From Copromyces sp. CBS 386.78 (lineage: Eukaryota > Ascomycota > Sordariomycetes > Sordariales > Sordariaceae): a stretch of 64,000 nucleotides of DNA. This document shows positions 24,612 to 35,909 of the stretch, piece by piece. The DNA lies in the NCBI GenBank assembly GCA_030685235.1, contig MU839103.1, positions 248,001-312,000 of the forward strand, in the 5' to 3' direction. Made by a program: the position numbers and the translations under genes. How positions within the stretch are numbered: the first letter of the stretch is position 1; each line of letters begins with the position of its first letter. The notes under the pieces are model-generated. The model ran no database searches. It saw only the letters and a list, made by a program, of their open reading frames with translations, and was not told the DNA's origin.

Positions 24612-24661
24612 CCTTGCAAATCCGAAACGGGTTAGATTTTGGGACCTGGATAGCGACCCCC
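24612..24661 (-). repeat. Element 2 right terminal inverted repeat
   Basis: Reverse complement of the left end; followed by the duplicated caatacggg at 24662-24670. Confidence 0.75.
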
Positions 24662-24670
24662 CAATACGGG
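24662..24670. repeat. Target site duplication, right copy (element 2)
   Basis: Exact second copy of caatacggg (18733-18741). Confidence 0.75.
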
Positions 24671-24865
24671 TTGTATAGGCTGTCGTACTTGACAACCGAA
24701 CCGACACTGAACCCCGTGTCATTGCGGACTACCAAACCTTGATTCAGATCCTTTCTCAACTTGGACCCTGAAAACTGTCACTCATCTGTCATTGTTTCCC
24801 GTTGCCACCTACCATAGTGCCTGCCGCCTCCTCCGCCTACTCCTCTGATTTACTTGATCTTCACC

Positions 24866-25135
24866 ATGTCCTGGGACCTCACCCGTCGTCGATGGATGCG
24901 AACGTTGAACAGCAAATATATCTATGACCGCTTTGTAGGTTGATGTTTTTATCTTCTGCTTCATCGGATCTCCTTCTCTTCCCTTTTGCAGAAAGCCAAG
25001 TTCTGGAAGATTCGCATGCCCACACCTCTTTCAACCGACACAACGCCGGACCTCAAAGCATATTCCACCTCGATTTTCACTTGGCAAAAAAAATATCCAC
25101 CAGCTGCATACCTTCGAATCGCAGTTTTGATCTGA
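24866..25135 (+). CDS. Possible small spliced ORF upstream of the Mpv17-family gene
   Basis: ATG 24866 (MSWDLTRRRWM) reads 23 codons to a GTAGGT donor. A 57 nt intron (24935-24991) ending CCCTTTTGCAG joins in frame to 24992-25135, giving 70 residues that end RIAVLI. Unspliced, the frame stops after 25 codons. The product is basic and aromatic-rich, resembling no family I know. It lies 195 bp upstream of the next start codon on the same strand, so it could be a leader ORF with a 5' UTR intron instead of an independent gene. Confidence 0.3.
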
Positions 25136-25330
25136 TCTTTTCTGTTTTGTTTCTTGCCCGTGTTGCGCTTGTCCTTTTGTTTTCCGTACACACAAGAATT
25201 GAACAAGAAAATCACTACTACCTACCTACAAAATCGACCCTAGTACAACAATACGACCGAGTGCTGACTGAACAATGACCTGAATTGCCTGCTCTAGCCC
25301 TTATTGCATGCCATCATCTTTATAATCGAA

Positions 25331-26252
25331 ATGTCCATCCTCGCGCGGCTCACGAGCCGCTTCAACCAGTTCTACGATGAACGACCTGGTGCGTTGTTCT
25401 CAAGTCCCATTCGAGTCGGGTTGATGTTTTCAGATACGTCGCGCGCTCTTTCTCGTTGCCATGCGCCAGGTTTGCTAACAAAAAGTTCCATGGCAGTGCT
25501 CACGATGATGGTGACCAATGCGGTCCTGGGTGGAGTCGCCGACACGGTAGCCCAGTCCATCACGGCGGTCCGGCAGCGAGCCCTCCGCAAGTACCCACCC
25601 GGCCGGGGCCCGAACGCGCACGATGACCCCGTCGCCTACGAGATCCACGAGCTCGACCGGAAGAACCCTCTTAACGAACAAGACTTGATCCCCGAGTCGC
25701 GGGACCTGCCGCCGCCGTTCGACTTTGAGCGTCTGACCCGTTTCATGGCGTACGGCTTCTGCATGGCGCCCCTGCAGTTCAAGTGGTTCGGCTTCCTCGA
25801 GAGAATGTTCCCCATCACCAAGACGAGCGCCTACCTGCCGGCTTTGAAGAGGGTGGCTTTCGACCAGCTCATCTTTGCGCCCTTTGGTCTCGGATGTTTC
25901 TTTACTGCCATGACGCTGGCCGAGGGCGGCGGAAAGAGGGGCGTCTACGACAAGATGAGGGACATGTATGTGCCGACGCTCAAGGCCAACTACATTCTTT
26001 GGCCGGCGGTCCAGGTTATCAACTTCCGCTTGATGCCCGTGTCGCTCCAGCTGGTGAGTTTTTCTCCGTTCTGTTCAGACGGTGCAGAAAGGAACATGTT
26101 GCTAACAAAGTCATGATCATAAATAGCCATTCGTTTCCACTGTTGGTATTGCCTGGACGGCCTACCTTTCACTCACCAATGCCGCAGAGGATGCGCAACA
26201 GACCACCACCCGCCCGGCGCCCGCTGGCTCTCCAAACATCCGTCTGGCCTAA
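25331..26252 (+). CDS. Mpv17/PMP22 family membrane protein
   Basis: Three exons (25331-25388, 25497-26053, 26127-26252) encode 246 residues. Intron 1 (108 nt) has donor GTGCGT, branch TGCTAAC and acceptor GGCAG; splicing yields ERPVLTMMVTNAVLGGVADTVAQ, the family N-terminal signature. Intron 2 (73 nt) joins NFRLMPVSLQL to PFVSTVGIAWTAYLSL. Other family marks are YGFCMAPLQFKWFGFLER and NYILWPAVQVINF. Members include mitochondrial inner-membrane Sym1 and peroxisomal PMP22/Woronin sorting proteins. A hydrophilic insertion of ~50 residues between the first two helices (RGPNAHDDP to LPPPFDFE) is longer than in Sym1, so a peroxisomal or Woronin-body role is possible. The start at 25331 is preferred over an upstream in-frame codon because it gives the typical short N-terminus. 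Confidence 0.88.
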
Positions 26253-27695
26253 ATGGTTGCGACGTTAACCATCAAGGTTCTTGCTCCTCATGCATTCGAT
26301 GACCACAAAGTCGCCAACCGGCGCAATACCCACCTACAACTGAATAACCGCATAACGACATGGAGGAACAGTACATCTGGCGGGTTGCCTTTGTTCCTGC
26401 ATTTGTCTGCAGGGGAATTGTAAAAGAGTTCACGGGAGGAGGGGGTTCGGAGGATACTATACCACGGCTTTTCTTTTATACAGCTGACCGACCTATGTAA
26501 AGGCGTCCTGGAGTTTTTGACCGAGGGTAATATCGCCCGTTTTCTTTCGTTGTATTTAGCTATACAGGTCTCAATTAAGAGCATAAAATGTCTGATGTCA
26601 GTTGGTCCTCAACACCGCTTGTGATGTACCTGGTGCGATACTTAAAAGCGTAACGTGAGAACGGTAATAAGCGGTCGGAGATCTACATATTAAAGTGTTC
26701 CGACCATGAGATCTTATATACTGCCCAAAAAAATTGATCACGTTCTCTTTCGTTCCTCCCCGGTAAGCCGAAATCCGGGTCATGGAAAGGATGGTACGAC
26801 TTCCACCCCGGTCGATTTGTCAAAGAAGCCGACATATTCTCGACTTATCGATCCGGTTCCGAGGTTATGTTGCCAAGTCATGTCCCGAATCTGGAATGGG
26901 AATGCTTGACCGCCATGTGAAGCGCGAGGCATATTGGTTCGTGCCTGCTTGTCAGTAGCTGTCGATCTCGCGATGGGAGTTCCCGCAGTTCTGCCGCTGC
27001 AGTCTCGTGGAAATAAGGAAAGTTGTAAATAATCGAGTTTTTCCACTCGTATAAGTGATAACGATTAAGAGCGTCTAATAGTCCCCCGTCTAGAACTTTT
27101 GCCTCTAGGCATATCGGACCGAATTAACAACATGTTCTTTTGCGACAATCGGAGCCTTTTGGCACTAATCTAGCATACGGGCTTGTCATTGCCGTCGCTG
27201 TCACTGTTGTAGAAGGATCCATCCCAGAGGCCCAGAGGGTCTTCAGTGGAAGGATCACCCCCCATCCGCAACAGCAGACCCCAAATGCCTCGACGTCACT
27301 TGGCGCCCTCTTTGCGAATTGGCCCCACAGGAGCTCGGTTTTACCCCTCCATTATCGATTCACCCCTCCATCATTGATCATAGCCCCCCCGTTGCGACCG
27401 CTCTTCGGCGGACTGCCCGGTGTCGACAGAGTTCTTCCCCCGCTGTTGAGTGAGGTGTAGAAGAAAGATTGGCCAAGCAACGGACGGCATCGTAACAAGA
27501 ATAAAAAGCTGACCTATCATCATTGCGTCTTGAGGCATACCTTATCCACACTGATTCTCCCCTTCGCTTCCATTCCGTTGATAAGACAAGCTCGTTTTCT
27601 TCAGTCATCGTAGCTCTGTTTGTTCTTCTCTCTCTTGATCTTTCCATCGTCTCTCTCCAAATTCGTAATACCTAGTCACATACCAAACCGCCATC
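26253..27695. other. Intergenic with pyrimidine-rich leader of PGK
   Basis: No gene is supported between 26253 and about 27550. The final 140 bp before 27696 is rich in CT tracts (ctctctccaaattc and similar), typical of strongly expressed fungal promoters and leaders. No clear TATA box was assigned. Confidence 0.45.
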
Positions 27696-29126
27696 ATGTC
27701 TCTCTCCAACAAGCTCTCCATCCAGGACGTCGACCTCAAGGGCAAGCGCGTCCTCATCCGTGTAAGCTTCATCACCTCTTCTAGCTAGCTCTTGTGCTGT
27801 TGCTGTGTGATTCAGATGGATCATGATTATCAGACAAAGTTCTAACATGCCACTTCTACGATCCAGGTCGACTTCAACGTCCCCCTTGACGCCGACAAGA
27901 AGGTCACCAACCCCCAGCGCATCGTCGGTGCCATCCCCACCATCAAGTATGCCATCGACAATGGCGCCAAGGCCGTTGTCCTCATGTCCCACCTCGGCCG
28001 TCCCGACGGCAAGGTCAACCCCAAGTACTCTCTGAAGCCCGTTGTCCCTGAGCTCGAGAAGCTCCTCGGCAAGAGCGTCGCCTTCGCCAACGACTGCGTC
28101 GGCCCCGAGGTTGAGGAGATCGTCAACAAGGCCAACAACGGCGACGTTGTCCTCCTTGAGAACCTCCGCTTCCACATCGAGGAGGAGGGCAAGGGTACCG
28201 ATGCCGAGGGCAACAACATCAAGGCCGACAAGGCCAAGGTTGACGAGTTCCGCAAGGGCCTCACCAAGCTCGGTGATGTCTACATCAGTGAGTTTCCAGC
28301 CTAGCCTCCTTGGCTTCAAGATTGGGCACATCAGCAGCTAACACCATTTCCCCCAGACGATGCTTTCGGCACTGCTCACCGCGCCCACTCCTCCATGGTC
28401 GGCATCGATCTCCCCCAGAAGGCCGCCGGTTTCCTCATGAAGAAGGAGCTCGAGTACTTCGCCAAGGTTCTCGAGTCTCCCCAGCGCCCCTTCCTCGCCA
28501 TCCTTGGCGGCGCCAAGGTCTCGGACAAGATCCAGCTGATCGACAACCTGCTCGACAAGGTCAACACCCTCATCATCTGCGGCGGCATGGCCTTCACCTT
28601 CAAGAAGACTCTGTACAACATCCCTATCGGCAACTCTCTCTTCGACGAGGCCGGCGCCAAGACCGTTCCCGACCTTGTCAAGAAGGCCGAGAAGAACAAC
28701 GTCAAGATCGTGCTCCCCGTCGACTACATCACGGCCGACAAGTTCGACAAGGACGCCAACACGGGCAAGGCTACCGACAAGGAAGGCGTCCCCGACGGCT
28801 GGATGGGTCTCGACTGCGGCGAGGAGTCGGTCAAGCTCTACACCGAGGCCATCAACGAGGCCCAGACCATCCTCTGGAACGGCCCCGCCGGCGTCTTCGA
28901 GTTCGACAAGTTCGCCAGCGGCACCAAGGCCACTCTCGACGCCGCCGTCAAGGCTGCCGAGGAGGGCCGCACCGTCATCATTGGCGGTGGCGATACCGCT
29001 ACCGTCGCTGCCAAGTACGGTGTTGAGGACAAGCTCAGCCACGTGTCCACTGGCGGCGGTGCTTCCCTTGAGCTCCTTGAGGGCAAGGCTCTCCCTGGTG
29101 TTGTTGCTCTTAGCGAGCGTCAGTAA
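27696..29126 (+). CDS. pgk1: Phosphoglycerate kinase
   Basis: Three exons (27696-27761, 27867-28287, 28357-29126; introns 105 and 69 nt) encode 418 residues, the usual fungal length. The enzyme transfers phosphate from 1,3-bisphosphoglycerate to ADP in cytosolic glycolysis. Visible signatures: [14 protein letters not shown] across the first splice, [40 protein letters not shown] across the second splice, [12 protein letters not shown], the hinge and nucleotide region [11 protein letters not shown] and the C-terminal [13 protein letters not shown] and [16 protein letters not shown]. Codon usage is strongly C-ending, as in highly expressed genes. It converges with the Sem1 gene. Confidence 0.98.
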
Positions 29127-29791
29127 GTTAGTTCCTTTGGCTTTCTGAAGGAGTTGGGAGGAGAACAATAAGGGTTAATGATGTTATGATACCTCTCTGA
29201 TACTATTGAATGGGAGATCATGACTGATGGATTGATCGAAAATGATGAAAGGGCCGCCCTCGGAAGGATTAGCAGGGCTAGTCTCTAGACTTTGGTACTT
29301 TGGTCCCGAGTCGAAGATAAATAGAATAAAACAGTTAAAGTTCATCGATGGTCTCAAGTGTGATTTGATGATAAAGTTGTTGGATTGGTTAGTCGCCGTA
29401 AAATTGTCCAAGTTCATGTACCAGGGCAAGCCCCAAGATATGTCTATTCGGACGTCCATTCCGCATGTCTCTGGCTCCTTGTCTCTTCATGGCCGGAAGG
29501 TTCTCCTTTGTCCATCACTCTCGCATATGAATTGTTTGCAAGGCAGTATCAAAAATTGACCGCAAGTCATTGCCCAGGCATGCTCTGCCGAGTCGTTAGT
29601 CGGGGGATTTCCGTCTTTTGCCTATCACTGTTTGCACATAAAAGCTATGTATGCGAGGCGTCCCCGAGCCTCAACCTGGAAGTCACCCATCACTACAAAT
29701 GCCCGTATTGAATATTGGTAAATATTGTATTGATGCATCCATCTATCTTCCCACTGCTCATGTCATGCCCGTACAGCCGTTATGTGATCGA
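29127..29791. other. Convergent 3' intergenic region (PGK / Sem1)
   Basis: Holds both 3' untranslated regions; no gene seen. An AATAAA-like aatagaataaaa word lies at 29320-29331, ~200 bp after the PGK stop. Confidence 0.45.
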
Positions 29792-30817
29792 TTACCGGTT
29801 CTTGGCAGCCTCGACCTTCTTCAGCTCCTCCCTATAGTTTGAAAAAAGGTCTGTCAGCAACTGTTTGCATATTTGGCTTTGCTTTTAGATTCGAGAATGG
29901 CGATTCGTTTCACGCCTGGTTGACCGGCCCAGCGCATAACAGACCAGAGCCAGGTCCAGCCCGGCGCATAGTTGTTGAAGTAAAGCTCGAGGGAGAGGGA
30001 GACACGATCGAAGGGAGGGAGAGGAAATGATGGAGGGTTTTGAGTGTGGTAAAGCTAGGGTATAAACGTACTTTAGCTGCGAAGAAAAGTCGTCGCTCGT
30101 GTCATCGTCGTCCCAGGACTCCTCCCATAGGTGCTTGGCTTCGTTGTTGCCCTTGGCGGCTTCTGTGTCTTCGGCTTCCCAGTCTGTTTTGGTTTTGTCA
30201 TATTGTTAGTTATTGTTTTCTTCTGGAGTAGGCGATATCATGATGATTTGCAGTCAGAGTGCTAGACATGGGGGGAAGTAGAGGTGTAATGTAAGTTGTG
30301 GAAGCGATTGTGCGGGAGGGGAAGGGCAGTTATGGTGGCTGTGAGCCCAGGCCGCGGTAGCACCTGGTGAAAGTGCTCGGAGATGGCGCTCCTCTCATGG
30401 TGCATCGCGCTGGCAGCCAAACGGTGGACGCAACAGATGGATGGGATGGTGTAGTGGTTGGGCATGGCATGTGTGAAGGGCGCAAGCAAGCGTGGTGGCT
30501 TAAGGGTCGTGAAGCTCTCGTAGAAACTTTGGACCATGCTTTCCCGCCCCAAACACAATGATAGGGCCAGTGTTCAAGTGGCTATGGTGTTGAACCAAGG
30601 GTGGTGTGTATCGGGAAGGATTTGGTGATGACGTGGTGTTCGGCATGCGATGCGCATGGCAAAGGTGCTCCGAGCCACGGAAGGCAGACTAACCATCAAC
30701 AGGGAAATCCTCAAACTCGTCGTCCTCCTCCAACACGGCCGTCTTCTTCTCGGTAATGGGCTGCTCAGGCTTGGGCTCGGTCGACTTGACGTCGGTCTTG
30801 GGTTGTGTTGACGCCAT
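29792..30817 (-). CDS. sem1: Sem1/Dss1, 26S proteasome lid subunit
   Basis: Three exons on the minus strand: 30817-30694, 30183-30072, 29831-29792, 91 residues. Introns are 510 nt (GTTAGT...CAG) and 240 nt (GTACGT...CTATAG), both phase-consistent. The product is very acidic: EEDDEFEDFPVDDWEAED, then HLWEESWDDDDTSDDFS, then a basic tail ending KKVEAAKNR. These two acidic Trp/Phe motifs are diagnostic of Dss1/Sem1. The protein binds proteasome lid subunits and also acts in TREX-2 and Brca2-type complexes. Small exons and a long first intron make this gene easy to miss. Confidence 0.95.
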
Positions 30818-33109
30818 TGTGAATGTTGTGTTTTTGTTTGTGTGTGTTTGTTTCGAGAGTCGGATGGACCAGCTGGACTGGAGCTGATGGATGACGCTAG
30901 ACGGATGGATGGATTATCGACGGGGTCGTTCGTTCGAAGGGCGGGCAAACTCGTCGGTGGTGATTTAGTCGCGTCGCGGCAACGTAACGCTTTGTTGTCT
31001 GGTATTATGTGCGCGCGCGGAGGAAGAAATCAAAATCGTCGGGGTGGGGGAAAGTTGTTGGTGGTAGTTTATTAGATACCTAGCTACCTACTAGCTTGTC
31101 TGTCGTGACAGCTTCAGGTCTTGTCGGTCGTGATGGACGCAATCAAGTGCCTGCACAGGCGGCAGCGGGACGACGTCCAGCCAGGGGCGGCAAGAGCGGG
31201 CACGGGCCATGTCTTGTAGGTCTTTCTTGGCAGAAAGCTTAAGGGCCCCACTTTGGTACCCTGCCGAGCTGTGATGTGCTTTTGGTGTGTCTTTTGCATT
31301 GACATGTCTTTTTGTCTGATTTAGGGTTGCCATGACAGCTGCAATTCGGATCTCGCACCCGTATGAGCATTACAGAAAGTAGCAGCTTCTCTTTATCCTT
31401 GCCTTGGATGTCTTCAGTATCTCCATCTAAAGACGCAAGGCACGAGTCAGCTCACCAGGGACAAACGACAAGAGGGAGTCCCTGCTGGTTGCAAACAGCT
31501 GTTTGGGTATGGTGCGGCATCAAACAATCTTCTGAAACCCTTCTTCTTTTCATAACACCTCTTTCCTCTTTTCCTCTCTGGTCCCTACTACCAGCCCAAT
31601 TGACCACTTGTGGTAATCAGTTCGAGGCTGCAATGCTAGCAAGTGGTAACACGACATGAGATGCCGATATCCGCTTATATCGGATCTAACTTTGAGGGAC
31701 CATTGATGCCACGATCGGCTTTCCCCCTGGCTATTCGTCCTCACTTGAATTGATGGGACTGGATGCTACCCCGGAGTCTCTATGGAGACTCGATAGGAAT
31801 AGACCATTCTTCGTCATGGTTGGAAACTGTCTCCCAGAACTTGATCATAGTTACTCTCGGATAATGGGAGACAAAAGGTCACGATACGAGATGTTGTCGC
31901 TTTGCCCACTTCGTTCCGCACTGCTAGTGTCAGCTAACATTGACTACCTTTGGGCGTGCATTACACCGAAGGTGTGCAGAAGCGCGCGGCGTAGACGTGC
32001 GTGGCGCCTTTCGTTGGATAAATATCTCTAGTATCATCAGCACGACACAGTATCAGCACAATCACCAAGATTCCAAGCAATCGGGCCTATGATACCGTTT
32101 GTCCCAAGTTCCAGGGCAGCAACCTTGGAATGGAACAAGGGGTCAAAAACCGGGGACGGGATGGGGAACTTTCGATTGTCATTAAACAGCACCGTCTCGG
32201 TTTGACGCCTTGTCGCCTCTTTCCCCTCTTTTTTTTTTATTTCTTCCTTTTCTTTTCTTCTGAGGCAATGCCAGTTCTTTCACGTACTTACTTGAACGAA
32301 TCGTGAAAAGGCTGACTACGACACACTTTCAGGAACAAGCCGCAGTTAGCTCAGCCCAAGAACCGAGAAACTGACAACAAATTTGAATCAACAAACCTAA
32401 TCCGATCTCACTGGCATTTTCCTCTTCCTTCTCCTCAAAATTTCCTACATAACCGTTCATGCCAGGTCGCCCAACTGATACCCTAATCTATCCCCTCGCC
32501 AGTTCGTCCAGCCAGAGAACCAACGACGGGACTTGATATCGACACTCCTACACATAAGGTATCGCCGGGCAGACATACCGTATCTCTCGACACATCGACG
32601 ACCTCTCATTGGCATTCTCCCCGTTGACCAACTGAAACCCCACCTTACGACCTGGTGCTCTCGCGTCTGCACGCTCACAGTACGGCCGCTGCGCTGAACG
32701 ACCAATTGCTACGGCACCATATCTCACGTTGGAGAACGACTCCAGTCCCGACCGGCGCTGAATGCCTGGGCAAGCTGGATCGCGCTGAAAGGATATCCCA
32801 AGATCTCCACCACGACCGCCCGGGCACCGGTCCGCCCACTCGGCTTGGGCCGCAGCGCCGCTCCCAGTCAGCGACCCCGTCAGTGCCAGTCCCAAACAAG
32901 CGTAACGCCCTGAACCCCAGGTTTCCTTGTTGCCAGTTTTTGCCCTGGTCTGCAGCACCGTCCTTAGATCCGATTGCACCGGGCTTGCCGACACCCCTGT
33001 ATACATATATCGAGGTCTTTGCCTCCCGTCTACACTCTATTTTTTTTTTCGGACTCTGTCAGAGCGGGGTCTGGATTTCGCTGTCTTAAGTCTTTCCCTC
33101 GACCTGTGG

Positions 33110-33152
<43 letters not shown>

Positions 33153-33403
33153 CCTGATTTTCTTGTCGCCTTTTCAAGACCAAAAAGTCGTGACTCCGGC
33201 GGCACCCTATATAAGTGATCCCGGACCTTCATCCGGTTTTTGCTTGGCGACCCGGGCATCCGGTGCCCATCCCCCGCGCCAATCCGCTGCCCGTCCTCGG
33301 CGACGTGCAACACCCAATTCAACGACTACCGTTACAGTACACGACCCGACCGCGCACACACCAAAATTAAACGCCGGGTCACTCCCACCCGACCATCGCC
33401 AAA
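30818..33403. promoter_or_regulatory. Divergent 2.6 kb intergenic region (Sem1 / Iml2-like) with A38 tract
   Basis: Promoters for Sem1 (left) and the Iml2-like gene (right) must lie here. An uninterrupted run of 38 A is at 33114-33151, about 250 bp before the Iml2-like start, and CT-rich tracts occur at 32220-32260. No protein gene is supported between 31080 and 33400. Confidence 0.45.
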
Positions 33404-35909
33404 ATGTCTGCGTTGCGCTCTTGGTTCCGCGGATCGTCCGCACCCTCGAAACAATCGTCCAAGGCGCCAGGCACTGCGCCGAGCCCGGCCGCCAGTTCTA
33501 CTTCTTTGCGCGACCACTTGCACCTCCATGGACGCCCCAGGATTGCCTCAATGAGCGCTGCCCAGCAGGATGCGAACAATATTGAAGATGCCATGGCAGC
33601 AGTGGCATTGATTATGAACGACGATATCGAGGGAGCAGATGCAATGCTGCGTTTGCGCGAAGATGCCTCGACTTTCCACCAGCTCGGTCTGGGCGTGTCG
33701 ACATTCTTGAGGAGTATCCTGGGTTTTGAAAAGGAGATCATGAACGAGACAACACAAAGGCTGGGAGAGACGGAAACACGGGCATGGAACGACATGAAGA
33801 AGGCCCAGAAAGAGGCGGAGAAGCATGGGGTGTACGCCGGTTCAACATACCCGCAGGGGCACGCATCAGGAGGAAGTCACATCTATCCTCCGGGCTCTGA
33901 GTTTGCACTTGTGAACGCAGAGGCGCAACTCATGGGCGCCGTGGTGGCTGTCATGCACGAAAGTCTGACGGAGGCGATCAAGGGATTCTACAAGCTGAGG
34001 AAGGCGTACGCAACTTTGGACGGCATCATGCAGTCCGAGTTGCTGTTTCTGCAGAAATTGGAAAAGAAGCGCATCACGACGAGCGCACGGTCAACCAAGA
34101 GGAGTCTCGACAAGATGCCTGGCGGATTCAGCGACTCGGAATTTGCTAGCCTCGCAAACTCGAAAGGCACAAACACACCCTTGCAAAATGGTGCCGCTCA
34201 AGACCCTGCTAGTGTCGCCAAAGAGCCCTCCGGCCCTCAGACACCGGCGTCCGCATCGGCTTCTAACGCAGTGAAGACGGCCGCAGATGCGGAGATACTC
34301 GACGAGAAATTGGGTCATCTTCAACTCGACACGGACACGGCGAGCGTGCAGAGCGTGCCTCAAAATGCTTCTCCACAAGTTTCGACACCATCAACACCCC
34401 AGTTCTCCCACCTCGACCAGCTGAACAAATTCGGCGCCGACAGGTCACTCTTCAAATCACCGGTTGACATCTTCGTCCACAGCGGCGCCAGCATGTGCTT
34501 CGGTATTCTCCTGCTCATCATCTCCATGGTCCCCCCAGCATTCTCCCGCCTCCTCTCCGTCATCGGTTTCAAGGGCGACCGCGACAGGGGCGTCCAGATG
34601 CTCTGGCAGTCTACCAAGTACAACAACGTCAACGGCGCCATGGCCGGTCTCGCCCTCCTGCAGTACTACAACCTCTTCCTCGGCTTCGCCGACATCCTCC
34701 CCAGCGAGCTCGACATCCAGCAGCACTCCAAATCTGCCACGGGCGGCAACGAGATCGAAGCTGTCGGCTACCCCCGCGACGAGTGCACCGCCCTGCTCGC
34801 CGAGATGCGCCAGCGCTACCCGGACTCGCGCCTCTGGCGGCTCGAAGAGGCCCGCGTCATGGCCAACGAGCGGCGCATCGAAGAGGCCCTGGCCATGTTG
34901 GCCGCCAACAGCGACAGCAAGATGCGCCAGATCGCGGCGCTCAACAATTTCGAGCTGAGCATGAACTCCCTCTATGCCCTTGAGTTTCAATCCGCGCCCG
35001 CCCACTTCCTCCGCTGCGTTGAGCTCAACAGCTGGAGCCACGCGCTGTACTACTACCTCGCCGGCTGCGCCGAGCTGGAGCAGTACCGCGATCTGTATCA
35101 TGCAGGTGAAGCCGCCAGCGCCGCTGCCCTCAAGCACAAGAAGCTGGCCGAAGAGTACTTCCGCAAGGCCCCCACCGTGGCCGGCAAGAAGCGCTTCATG
35201 GCCAAGCAGATGCCCTTCGAGGTGTTTGTGCTGCGCAAGCTGCAGAAGTGGGAGGAGCGCGCCAAGGCGTTCGGTTTGGATCTTGCCGACGTCATCTGCG
35301 TTAGCCCGGCCATCGAGATGATCTACTTGTGGAACGGCAGCAAGCGGATGCCGCCTCACTTGCTGGAGAAGGCGCGGACGTACCTGGCTTGGGGGCGGTG
35401 CACGGCGCCCGCAGAAAAGGGACTCGTCGCCAAGGTGAAAGCGACGGAGCAGGATGAGGTGGCTATTGGGCTGTTGGCCGAGTCGGCGCTTTTGAGACAG
35501 CTGGGGAAGGGGCAGGAGGCGAGGATGTTGGTGGGGCCTCTTTTGGGTGTTGATAGGTATGTGGTCTTCTTTTTGTCCCATTCTTCGCCTACGATGCGTA
35601 TACTAACTGACTGATTCGTGCAGAAACGTCTTCAAGGGCCCTACAAGAGATGACTACTGCGGCGCCGCAGCTCACTACGAAGTCGCGGCCGTGGCCTGGA
35701 TGGAAGTCTGCAGCCCCGAAGCCTGGCCATCATCAGCCTCCCCTGAGGAGGTTGAAGGTTTCCGCAAGGAAAAGACGGACGAGTGCCAGCTGTATCTGGA
35801 CAAGGTGTCCAAGTGGGATAGCTTCGTTCTGGATGCTCGGTTAGGCATGAGAGTTCAGGCGGGCATTGATAGCGTGAGGTGGTTGAAGGGGAAGAAGGGC
35901 TGGATGTGA
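33404..35909 (+). CDS. Iml2-like protein (DUF3808), inclusion-body clearance / mitochondrial outer-membrane TPR protein
   Basis: Exon 1 33404-35556 and exon 2 35624-35909 (67 nt intron GTATGT...CTAACTGAC...GCAG) encode 812 residues. Family features: [19 protein letters not shown] near 60, [16 protein letters not shown] near 105, [22 protein letters not shown] near 186, a Ser/Thr/Pro-rich linker at ~225-340, a hydrophobic segment [19 protein letters not shown] near 366-385 followed by [14 protein letters not shown], and C-terminal helical repeats. Yeast Iml2 is needed with lipid droplets to clear protein inclusions. The second exon restores [16 protein letters not shown], confirming the splice. 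Confidence 0.92.

Larger units (their letters stand above)
18742..24661 (+). mobile_element. Element 2: RIPed MULE-class DNA transposon
   Basis: About 5.9 kb bounded by ~50 bp inverted repeats (left 18742-18792, right 24612-24661, sharing gctatccaggtcccaaaa, ctaacccgtt and ggatttgca) and a 9 bp target duplication. The interior is extremely AT-rich with RIP stops. It carries a transposase relic (about 19456-21190) and a second frame starting at 22897. The 9 bp duplication and DDE motifs support the Mutator-like group, but the inverted repeats are unrelated to those of MULE 1, so this is a distinct family. Confidence 0.75.

Noticed and set aside
34457..35581. Long minus-strand frame (374 codons) in the Iml2-like gene
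   Set aside because: Antisense shadow of the GC-rich Iml2-like coding sequence, with low-complexity His/Leu/Gln composition.
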